DNA of 64,000 bases from Archegozetes longisetosus. Lineage: Eukaryota > Arthropoda > Arachnida > Sarcoptiformes > Trhypochthoniidae. Positions 11,401 to 23,900 of the stretch are shown in pieces (the first letter of the stretch is position 1; each line of letters begins with the position of its first letter). The position numbers and the translations under genes are program-made. The stretch covers positions 1,438,001 to 1,502,000 of the forward strand of contig JAEMBT020000005.1 in NCBI GenBank assembly GCA_018873245.2. Reading direction: 5' to 3'. The notes below the pieces were generated by a model. That model did no database searches. It was given only the letters and a program-made list of their open reading frames with translations, and was not told the DNA's origin.

Positions 11401-14400
11401 GAGGAGTATCTCCATCTTTATCGGGTATATTTAAATTGCAGCCCTCGCGTACTAGAAGCTAAAATAACATAAAGACCAAAATATAATGTTTGAGTTAAGC
11501 TATGATTCTCTTTAAATGGCATGCAGTTAAAAAGTGCCTCTTATGTAAACTTTAAAAAGTCATTCCCCTGTTTGCTTAAATCGCTATGTTTTCATCAAAT
11601 AACTTCAGATCCGTTGCACAGATATTAACTGCTTATAATTTTTCTGGCGATAAAAACGCAATAAAAGCAAACTTATTGTTGTCTAATATTTAAGAAAAAT
11701 GTTTTAGATTTTTGGTCTGAAAAATCAATAATTGGTGAATGTAGGCCAATAGGGGAGAAATGGTAGCTGAGCAGCACATACTCTGACGATTTGTGTGTGT
11801 TGTCGCTCAACGGCGAGATGTAGCGGTGTTTGCAAATTAACATTCTGTAAATCCATATTAGCTTTTCCTTGTTGTACCAAAAGTTCAGCGACTTCGATAT
11901 GATTATTTAGTGATGCCAGATGTAAAGCTGTGTAACCGTCGTCTTTCTTTTCATCGACAATCCAAGTACGTGGAAGTTTGGATAAGAGAATTCTCATTGC
12001 GCTATTAACAGACAAGACCAGCACATTAGTTATACAAAACAAAAATCTATCGTAAAACCAAACTCAATTATAAACAAAAGCATTTTAATAGTCACCCTAA
12101 CAGTACGGTAGAGCAAACGCATATGAACATTATTGAAATAAAATCGAAAAATAATAAAATTAGAAACCATTACGATCTATATTGAGTTTAGGTCATAAAT
12201 TGTTTTAGCTCGTTTAATGCATTATTCGTTTCTTATTCTTAATTCGCAAACTACTCGTAATGTTGAGTGTGCTCTAGATGCTCACATCGTGTATTAATCA
12301 ACAAAAATGAGATTGTGTACCATAACCCAATCGATAGATTATTATTTAGAAAAATCACATCCATAATACTGCTACATTACACTGTTAGCTAAAGTAATTT
12401 GGTTTTGGTTTTAGCAATCAATTCAGTTCAGAATCAAACATTTGGGAATCATTAGAGAAAACAATTAAATTCTATGTACTAATTATTTAGACCAAAGCAT
12501 AAATAGTCATTGATTTTGTAAAAGAAAGCGTGAGATAGATTTGAAACGAGAAGCAGGATTCGAAGTGATGGGTATATATGATTAGAAAAATGATTTGCGA
12601 TTGACGCGCTGCACCTTTTAAGGTACTCGGGAGTAGCGAAAAGGGAAAGCGATGCCCGGATAAAGTCAATTAATATGGTGTTATATGGGTATCGCATCAG
12701 AATTGAACTAAATATAGGAACGCTTTATTATGATGATGACTCCAAGTTAGCTGTAAAAGTGAACTTAACCCCTGATGGCATTCATTCTGAGTGTAGGGAT
12801 ATTAAACAAATGCAAATTTGATTCATGCAGACGTAATAGAAAATACAATTTACATGTTATACGTTTTTTAGAGAAGAACCCCTTAAGATGATTAGCCATA
12901 GAGATAGTATTTATAAGGAAATATAAGCTCATAAACGTAATTGTTAATTAGACCAAATACAAAAAGCTAAGTTCAGTTAAATAGAAAGCTGTAGAGCTGC
13001 CAAACTCTATATAAGGGCTGCGAACACATACGAAAAAGCTTTGAAACATGAACTCAAGAAGAGGAGATATATAAAATGGCACAAACATTAGCTCTTCATT
13101 GAAGGTGCACTCATTTTTTACAAAGCAATATAATGTTATTCAATAACAAATAACATTTCATTAGTAGGCTATTAACAAACAAACATTTTTATGTATTTAT
13201 GTCAATTTCGCAGTTTGCAACATGTGATTGTTTCAGATATATAATTATTTAGTGATCGGTGATCACCAGTCAAGGGATTAACTTATAAATCATTATAACA
13301 AACTCGTAGATGAAAGCAAAGGACCACAACTACTCTAATGACAAAACATCAATAGAAACAACACATCCCGAGCATCAATTGTAAGTATAAATTTTGATTA
13401 AAACTTCATCAACTAATAATGTAGTTGAGCGCAAAATTGCGCTAAAACTACTTCATTTGTAGATTAATGGCATATTAAACTTTTTGTATTGAATAATTTC
13501 TTTTGTCAAACATGGACATTTGACAAAAGCCCCCAAAAACTAGTAATAAAGGTTTGTCAGTCTAACTAAAGTATGAGTCAACTTGATTATAATCTAAGAC
13601 TGTCTGGACTGAAATTGTGATTCATCTTGATTGTAATTATCGAAAAAGTGTAAAAGTTGATTAAGAAAAGTTTGAGGTTGTCAATTACAATAATGAGTGA
13701 GGATAGACTTGGGTTGATTTGATTTGATACACATCAAACTTGAACAGTAAAATCATGTATGAAAAGAGTGAATCGTTCAAAAGGGTATTGTCGGTATAAT
13801 TTTAAGAAAGTGGTCACATTGGTGTAACAAAAGAGAAGAGTGGCTGAAATAAAATCGAAGAGAGTATAGATTTAAGTGTACTTTGTTTAATGATCCATTT
13901 AGTGATGTCCTTTCATTTTGAAAGCAAATTATATTACTCGAACCGTTTCAGATAAATCACTCCAAACTTTTATAAGAAATAAATCAAAATTTTGTATTCA
14001 ATTATCAGAAAATAGATAATAAATGTTTAGCTGTTCATGACACATGTATTACTGACGCATTTGTATAAACTTTTACATGTTTATCAGTCTAATCATTCCT
14101 ATATGGTCTAAACATTGCAATGACAGTGACTTCGATAGCTTTAACTAAAAATAGGAAAATATGAAAAATGGACATAAGCTGAAGAGATCATATAGTTAGT
14201 AGTGCAATTTACTAGTCTGGCAAAGGCTCGCCACATCCGTCCCCCAATTGCCATTTTGGTCTCTAAGCTGAACTGGGAGACATTAAGAGCGGAAAAGTTA
14301 TTCTCAGTCATGAATGAAAGTACACAGCTGTCTAATGAATAAAACAAAGTACGTTCTCTATCGTTGCCGACTCGTTCAGGACATCGAAATTAGCAACGAG

Positions 14401-15017
14401 TAGCCTAAAATTCAAGTTCTATTAATAAGTGTTTTTTGTGATAACAAATCAGTTCATTCCACGTTTTATCACATTTTTCTCATTTTAATATTCTGAAAAG
14501 AGCAAATTTAAAGTTGAATCTACTGTTCGCACATCTGATCCTTCGTATGAAATTTGGATAAGATAAGCGAAATCTTCTATTAAAATGCTATGAATGACTT
14601 GATTATGAAGAAGAAACGTAATCTAGTTGGAGCTCACAACTCCAACTCTGATGATAAGCGATAGAAAAAAGCTCAAATCAAAATAGTATCCCTACGCAGA
14701 AGTAGATGAAATAATTTATTAGAATTTATTAAATATTTATTGGCTTCAAAAGTGTGCATCTCTTCAAAATAATTATGTCAAGAGAATGTTCCTTACAATT
14801 GAGTTAACGTTAGCATTAGGTAAGGCATTAGCAGATTATTTATAGACATAAGCCAGCTTTAGATCAGGGTATCTAAAAGTAGTAACAGAACATCATCATC
14901 AAGAAAGAGATGAATTTGATGCAGAATAAGCAAAAGGCAATACTTGAATGCCAGTAAAGGGAGGGTGAGATGCGAGCAGTTATCCCCTCTTCTCAATTTA
15001 CAGACTCAAAAATGAAT

Positions 15018-15058
<41 letters not shown>

Positions 15059-18000
15059 AGAAAGTGTGATGAGTACACACACCCATAAAACAGGGCTTCT
15101 TGAAGTGATCTGTGGCACCCCTTATAAGGACATGCACTGGGGATGAGAGCTTGAAACATCCTCAGTTCCTTGCGATCGCAGTAAACTTCGTCTTGGTTTT
15201 GCTCATCGTGTTATTTTTCCAACTGAACAAAGTTAAGTCAATTTGTTTGGTCACATTCATTAAGTCAGATCATAAGTGAGAGCAATGATCAAATCATAAT
15301 TTGCTCTTCACTTATATACTATTTTAAAGTGAATATTTCGTAATCATATTTGGCTCAACTCTTCAACGATGTGTTCTTCTTCTTCTTCTTTGTTGGTATT
15401 TATGGTCAGTTTTAGAGTTTTGGTTGAGTACTGCCTTTGAATGTGTAGTGAGTTGAAGAACTAAGTTGAAGTTAGGATTGGGTTTATTACTACAAACTAT
15501 TTGACGAGTGAAATACTTATGAAATAGTTTTCAATAAGTGTTGTTTGGATGTGTTTAATATTGGTTTGAAAAATGTTCATATAATTTAAACTAATATCTA
15601 GTAGTCTGTATTAGTACTGAGTTGCAGTACAGGCATATATTTCGTAAGACTTTGACTCAGATTGGAAAAGATGTTGGCGACAAACAGTTATACTATACTG
15701 AAAACTCTACTCAATGGTTCTATCGAATGAATCACTCTATATGTTTGAGAATTGCATTTAAACAGATTGAAAAAGAGTAATTCACTGTTATGGCCTTGGG
15801 TTGTTATGGGCCATACAATTTGTTTAATCAGACTTATAAGAAGAGGTCCTAACCCTGACTCTCTTCCCTATCAATGAAGTTTTAGTTGCGCTCTAAAGCT
15901 TATAAAATAATATTATTGTTAATAATAAATGTTTTACATTTAACTGCAGTAAAATTTAATAAATCAACTAATAATAAGTTATAATATAAAATATAATATA
16001 ATATAATAGACTGTTTAAAACCAATGCCTAACTTTACTAACTTTTGAAAAGGAGAAAAATTGATCAGAATTGGCAGACAAAATATTTGGTTGCGTTTGTT
16101 TCTGCATCTGGTTCGCACATGTTCCATAAGGGAAGTTCTTTTCGTATACTAGACCTCAATCAAGATTCAAATAGAGATGGCATCTATGCCATTTCTATAT
16201 TGTTGCCATCAACTAAACTATTCGAAATGATTCGCCAAATTACAGACTGTTGTTTGTCTCATTACGAGAACTGAATTGCTTGAAAACTAGTTCAAATCTA
16301 CAATATTTTAGACATGAAAAAATGGGCATCAAATGGACTAAAATGTTGTTATTGACTCGAATCCATTCGAACCCCATGCTTCTTGACTTCCCATATTTAA
16401 GCCGATGTCAGAGCTGTATGGAATGTAAAGAAGTATGGAGCTTTGATGGATATATCGCTTCAAATAATAACAACTCGAGCTATTCATTGACCAAAAGTTA
16501 TAGTCATTAGAACAGAAGTGGAAAGAATGCCTTAAACACAACGGTCTTAAAGCATAAAAGGATAGTTTTTAATGCTGCTAAACGTTACTCGTTTACAATT
16601 GAAATTCTTTTTTTATTGTATATGATTTTCATTTTTCATTAAAATGTATTTGTCAAGCATATGACTTGATTGGTTGGTTCACTTAACAATACAGGGAAAT
16701 CATGCTCACGAGTCAGTCTCTCTACAAAAGCCATGCGAGTCTTACAATAGTAACCATTACAATAAAAAGTATATAAATCAACTCTTAGTCTTAAACTTCT
16801 ACCAACGCATTCCTCAAGAAGTCACGTACTATATTGAGAAAAGAGTAACAAAATCGAGAGTTATTGATAATAGCTTTGTTCAGATGCGCCCGATTCAGTA
16901 CAAAAACTAAATTGATCGAAAAAATCAAATTCAAATAACTTATCGATTACTATCTGTATTGTTTGCCCGATCATATCAAACCCGAAATAACCGAAAAGCT
17001 GCCGAAAATCATAATGGAGGCCAACAATTAACAAAACAGATTTGCAAAGCAGACAAACAAAAACAAGATCGATATGGGTGTTTGCCGCAGCAAACCATGT
17101 CAACTGAAATAACTAGATTAGATAATGATTCATTCAAAGACAACTGATTTATTCAGATAATTGAAATTAATTGCAATAAGTAATGGGAAATGAATAAAAT
17201 GAATAGACTTAATGCGAAGTACATTGAAATAGAGTGGAAACAGAATATAGAAGTTATTCATTAGGAAAGTATAGGGAAGGAGACGGTGGCGCAGATCAAA
17301 CTGATTTTCAAATGAGACTTAGCAAATGAATGATCTGACAAGGATTAAGTAGTGGCATCTATATTGGTGGGATGGAACGGGTGTTCGCCAAAAAAGTAAC
17401 CAATTATCTGCGGATCGATCGAAAGTTGCGCTAGAGCCATAACCTAACACATTTGGGCAGTGCGCGTTTGATTGGCGGTACTAAGCGTTAAAGTAGACTT
17501 GCATTGACCGCTTTTTTGGTTACATTAGGGCTTCGTCGGTTCGGCCATTGTTTGCTAAAAACGATCTTTTCTCAAAGGAGGATTCGATTACATTGTAGTC
17601 AAAAATAAACCGTCTTTAAATTTGACTATGGTTTATATGGAAAGCAATACTTGAGACTAAATATAATTTTCAAGCTTTACATTGAGTCAAACTTCTCAAA
17701 TTCAAAAAAGTCACATAAAAACAAGTTATAAATAAATAAGTACTTCAACTTAAATAAGTTGTGCACTTTTTATTGCTTTAGGTTTTAGACCTATTCCAAG
17801 AGAGCAAAAGAATGCATTTGAATGCTTTTGAGAAGTTATTTAATGAAAAATGCACTATTTTTAGCTGAAAATTTCATTGCAGCAGTGCATTGTATAAACT
17901 CAATAGAACTTTGTCGCGAATCTAATCTAATTCAATGCATCAGACATGATTACTCAGCTTAATTCTCCCAATTTAATCCATCAGTTCTTGTTCAATCTAT

Positions 18001-20925
18001 CTCTCAAACCTATTCCTTATCAATGATTGACTAATTAAACTGCTGTCAGAAGAATAGATCTAATGATGTGACCAACAATTAAGTGAAGCATAAAATTAAA
18101 CTAATGTGAAGTATGAGCTCCATATATCATACGAGAGTTGATTGAACTGAATTTTAGAAAATGAAATGATTTAAAACTGTAAAGTCGAAATATTTTTGAT
18201 TTATTGAACAGATTGTTGAACAGACATTAACAAAAGAGTGATCAAATGAATTTGTGACAAAATGACACAATGCAATCATTCAGTTATGTCTAAATGAATA
18301 AGAAAAATGATTAAATTTGTTATTTAGAAAGTGATGCGGAAGTCAGATCAGTTAGAATGAGAATAGAGTAAGCCATAAAACGACTCGAATATTTATGTTT
18401 TCAAATTGAAAAAGGTTTTAAGAGAGAATATATTTTATGGTTTTGTAAGTGCTTTTAAAAGCGCGCTCGCGAGCAATTCAAATAAAGCGTATTTCGAAAA
18501 GTTGGCTCAAAAAATCTTAATCTTACGCTCGATGTCTCTTACTCTGTGCTGGAGTTTAATTGATATTAGAAACAAACACAGACCTTTTGTACAAACGGTA
18601 ATAAAGACAATCTGTTATGTAATTGTTTTGTTAGTGACCAGAATTGTCAGAAGCAGTGAAGTGCAGGTTAACAGAGAATGAATAATAAGTTAAATAAATG
18701 TTAAGGGATTTGGTAAAATTTTCGAGTTGACGCATCCTTTCCGGATTTGATCCAAAGCATCAAAGTGTACATGCGCTCAAAGTGTAAACTCAAAGAGATG
18801 TAACATTAAATGATAGGCAAGCAAAGAAATCAGTCACGACTATTTGATAGGATCGCCTCATACTCAAAATAGCTGTAATCAACAATATATTGACCAGTTT
18901 TGTATTATAAATGTTACATTTTATCACTTCAACGGTTAAACATATACAATATTTGTGAAGTCTATCACACTCGACGTGTAATTGACGCGAATGGGTTGGA
19001 CAATGATGAGGCAGTACAGTACTATATTTGTTGGGGTGTTATATAATATGATTATTGTCAGTTTTATCAGTCGACTACAGTTTGTAGTGGAATGCATTTA
19101 AGGATTTCAATCATGTGCTGCTTTCTATTTTGTGCTCATCTCCAGTCATAGCGGAGTAATGACCACTACCACAGTTGACTTGGTATATAACGTTACATTT
19201 GACGATTAATTGTTAAACCCTATTTAAAACGGGTGTCATTTTCTAAACCAATTTATTGCGTCATATTTCTCTCTAACAACAAATCTTTCTTTTCATATAA
19301 GGCCAACTCTGTATTTATCAAATTGAAGTTTGAAATTTTTCATTATTTATTTCAATTGCTGTGTAGTCTATATGAATAAGATTCGAACGGATCTGTGCAA
19401 TATCGAAATTTTCAAAATAAATAGTATCTAAATGTCGTTAATTTCAAGAATTAGGAGTTTGATCAGGTCTAGTAAAAAATATGTCAAATGTTGTATGTAA
19501 TCAGAGTAAATATAGAACGAAGTCACTGATCCTGCAACGGATTGCGTACAAATGGATTGAATCCGACAAGCTTGATTAAGTGAGATTATTTGGAAGATAT
19601 AACTAGAGATTAGGACTAATTATTGGTAATTTGAATTTTTATGAAACATAAGTTAATTACTTGGTCTCGTTTATAACTGAATCAATTATTTAGCAGCATA
19701 AGCAATAAATAAAGTAGTTTACAAAATGACACCCTACTTATTCAATTTTTACCTTATTAATCCACTCATTTTTTATTTCCAAAGAGTGAGATAAACTAAA
19801 GTGAAAGTGTTTTAGAATTTAATCTTATGTTTCGAAACTTGGTGTCAGATACTTTAGGTTGAACCCGAATCGATAAATTGATGTTTATTTGTTTGATTTA
19901 TATTATTGAACTTTTGTTCTCTGGGAGGAATTGAAAAAGTTTGGTCTCAGATTAGATTGAAAGCCAGTAAAATGGGTAACAGTAATTGATAAAGAGCTTC
20001 AAGTTAGTTTAAAGTAAATCTGAGCCATAAAATAAACTCAATCAATACTGAGTTATATCCAAATAAATTGAATCAATACTGAGTTATTTTGCAAATTAAT
20101 ATTAGTTTTAATTGATCTGATTGACCAAATAAGTTTAATATCTGTAGAGTTGCCATTAATTAGTCATGATTGGCAGAGAATATATTTATAAATATATTAG
20201 GCTGAGAGGAAATATTTCTATTTCTAAATATGTAATAAAAGCTAACTATCGTTTATTTAAGGAAAGTTTTGGATGTGAGACACTTTACTCGCATTACATT
20301 GAGCAGAAGTGTGTGTTCAAATAGACTTGAAATCCGGAAATAGAATGAAGGAATGCACGAACAATTAAAACTATTCTTCATTCATTTCAAAACTATTTTT
20401 AGTAAACTTCACTATTAATACGAGAAATACGATATCTATTAATCTTCGAAAACAATCTGTTTAAGTGAAACTGCATAAGAATATATCCTATTTTAGACTT
20501 AACTACTGATTATATTAAATATCGAACAAAAGTGAACATATTTAAGATTTGAAAAGTGCAAACTAAAACCTGTTCATATGTATTCCATCCATGATCCTAA
20601 CTATAAATGATTTTCTCCAAATAAAATCAAATAATACTTTCAATTTGATTAATCAGTCAAATGAGCCGCATCTCACTTATATAATTCTTGAAGTGACTCT
20701 TCAAGTTTCTACTAAATGAGCAATGGATACATTCCTTAGGTTTAAATCAAAATCTAATTATGGTTTGAAGTTTACACACAATTTAAGCTGATTCTAGAGA
20801 AAGTTTGGCTTGCATCAAATTGTGTGCATAGCCTTAGTTTCTGTCCCAAATTATACACAACCTTAAGTGAAGGCAACGCTCTGTCCAATCGATAAATAGA
20901 CTTAATTCGATTGAGTGTAGAGCAC

Positions 20926-20957
<32 letters not shown>

Positions 20958-23900
20958 CGGTTTTTCAGAATTCTCACAAATTTGGTTATCAGAAATCAAG
21001 TGAGACTTTTGTAGTTAGCATTTTCATCAGGCATCAAAATATTACTTAACACTTGAAGCAATTCTATAAATTGTAACACTTTATTCAATTATAATAAGAA
21101 TCGAATGAGGAAAATAGCGTTAGGACATAAACCATTGCGACTCATAAAGTATGGACTCCAATTTGCAAATTAGATTACACCGCTATTTGCAGGTGAGACA
21201 TTTTTCTAGCCAATAACAATTAAATTGTCTTTTTGGGAGCAATCATAAGGCAAACGAGTTATAATAAAGATAGGATTCCTATGAATTGCCACAATTTATT
21301 GGTTGCACTTTTGTTTTCTAAACGAACAAATCAATTCGATCACAGATATGTTTGATTTACGAGTATAAACACTAACTTCTACTCATATTTAGGCCTTATT
21401 ACGCAATTTGATAATCTTTGTCTCCTTTAGTATTTATTGTTCTCAAGCTTATTGTTCCAAATGAAAGCAACTTATTTTGTCTATGGTTTGTTTAAATTAA
21501 AATGGTCAAACAATAAACCATTTCAAGAGCAATATGAGCTAATAGATAAGTTTGATAACTAATTGAAAAAAGAAAACGAATTAAACTAATGAAAATGATT
21601 GATATATTTATCTGACAGCTAAAGTGAACTATTAGAATATTAAATAGATTATAATACTATATCGATTCGATCAAGTAATTGATAAAAGCATTTTGTTCCA
21701 ATATTGATTTGCAAGAAGTGATACTGTGTTAGTGGTACACAAGTCAATATAACAGCTTTCTTCATTTAATTAAATCTCAAGGAACAAGTCTCCCGAACAT
21801 TAAGATTAAAGACTTATATACTTGAAGTAAATGTTTATTTTATATAAATCGCTTTTGAGTTTTTACTCATTTAAAACTATTGTTACAGACAGAATAAGAA
21901 AATGTTGCTAGCTTTTGCTAACTAATTATTTAGTAAGCATAACACTTATCCAAACCGAAACATGTCATAAACGAAAGATTATTACTTAGAGTAAACGTTT
22001 CATTTGTGTGCTATTTCAGTATAAATACAAAAATAATATTTGCATTAAGAATCATGAAACAATTAAGGATTAATCAACTGATTCGTTAGAGAACACTCGC
22101 ATGAGTTAACAGCAATCTTGAATCGAGAATTGAACTCAGTCCATCGTTTCTAGTCTTTTTAGAGTATTAAGTCAAATGGCATTGAGTAGAGATTGATTTT
22201 GCCAACAAATAGCTATGAGTTAATAAAGAGAATAAAGGCTTCAAATATTACTGGAGTTTTGCGATCGCGTAGGTCTATGTACTGATAAGTATTAAGTTGG
22301 CCACAATGTGTACATTAGATACGTGTCTCTAATATCATTTTGACTGTTTCATTCTCAAATAATAACTCAACCGTAAAACTAATATTACATTTTACCAATA
22401 TTTTATTTATTAATTTAGTTAAAAATCAATTCAATGGTTAAGAAGCAAAGCCAAACAAATCAACTATAATAGAATGATTGTCGAATTAAGCCGGTTGGAT
22501 TCGGACCAAAATTTCATTTTTATCCTTTTTTGGTCCCCTTCAACCAGCTGTTTCGGCAAAAATTTTGACCAGCACTCCGACTCCAATCATGACTGCTACT
22601 TCTGGTTTGGTCATCAGTTACACTGATTTGGCTTCGTCTTTCATCTACTGGGCAGTCAGCTGCGATTTATCAAAATCATTTTCAAAGTGGATGATTATCG
22701 AAATGAAAAGTTGTGAATAGAAGTGATTTAGGCATGTAGTGAATGCTTAGTGTTGCGCTTCTTAACACAATGATCGTTGTCAGAATTTAGCAGTTAAAGC
22801 GTTGTGAATAAAGCACTGAAGGGAATCATAAGACAATCGGAAATCCTTTCTTCTCTATGTGCAAACAACTAAACTCTTATTATGAAATTGCAGCGACTGC
22901 ACTCTAAATGCTAAGCCCCTTAAGGCGTTTCTCTAACGATAAAGGTGATCTCTCTCATTTACGATCATTTTCATAATAATTCATTAAATAACTGAAAATA
23001 ACGGTTATCTCATTATTTATTTATCATTTGGTAATTCAATTAGTATTAATTGACTTAATGTATTAGACGTTTGAAGTGAAAGGAACAAAAGCTCAACGGG
23101 AATACACAACACTGTTGGGCAAAACGTGAGAAATAATCAAGTTTTCACATTTCAGCTTATTATAAGTCTGTATTTACTGGAAGCAAGTATTAAAGGCAAA
23201 CCATTCCTAAAGGTTCGTCTATCGGAGGCTGTTTACTATGTGCGTCAACTCTGAAACGACATATGGACACCATAACTAATACAATACACTCGCCATCAAA
23301 ATTTACTTAAGAGTGAACGATTGCTGAGCAGAACATGTCAACAGTATCCACCACGTCTAACCAACTAGTCTGTTTCTCTTAGCGATCCCATTAACTCTTC
23401 AAAACTGTTTCAGTCTTTATTAAATGGACTTATGATGTACTTTAATCTTAAATTACTTATTCCTCTATTTATAATAAGTATTTAAGTGGGAGGGAGCAAA
23501 GTGTAAAGTCGGGGCTAGAAGTAAATAATTAGTCAATGTGTACAAATGTCAAACTGTATATATGTATGACTGCATGTATCACTATGTCTATGTGTGACTA
23601 TGCGTATGCGTGACTATGTTTATGTGTGACTGTGAGTGTATATGTGACTGCGTGCATGTGTCACACGAAACAAAGATTCACGTACTCTGCCGTCGTAGCA
23701 GTGATCGAGTAACCGGAATTCCCAAATGCAAAGTCGCAAAATTGTGACTTGAATTACAAATTCTGCAGTTAAGAGTTGTTGAATGTAAAGAGAAAGGAGC
23801 ACAACCTTCTTCTTTATCTATGTCTATAGAGTACAGACTTTATATACAAGCAGTTGAGATAAATTGCAAAAGCATTCTTCTGAACATCCAAATAGCGTAC

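Noticed and set aside
16353-16375. GGGGTTCGAATGG on the minus strand, like a tRNA B box
   Set aside because: The box does not end in CC as needed, and no A box or cloverleaf arms are found at the right distance.
16044-17147. Group of short overlapping open frames on both strands
   Set aside because: They give mixed translations without family motifs, splice-site logic or consistent composition, and they lie inside the large intron; chance is enough in AT-rich DNA.
18406-18681. 91-codon plus-strand frame
   Set aside because: It lacks an ATG at its start, shows no recognisable motif and lies in the large intron.
20772-20999. Minus-strand frame with a leucine run
   Set aside because: The leucines are only the translation of the AAT microsatellite.
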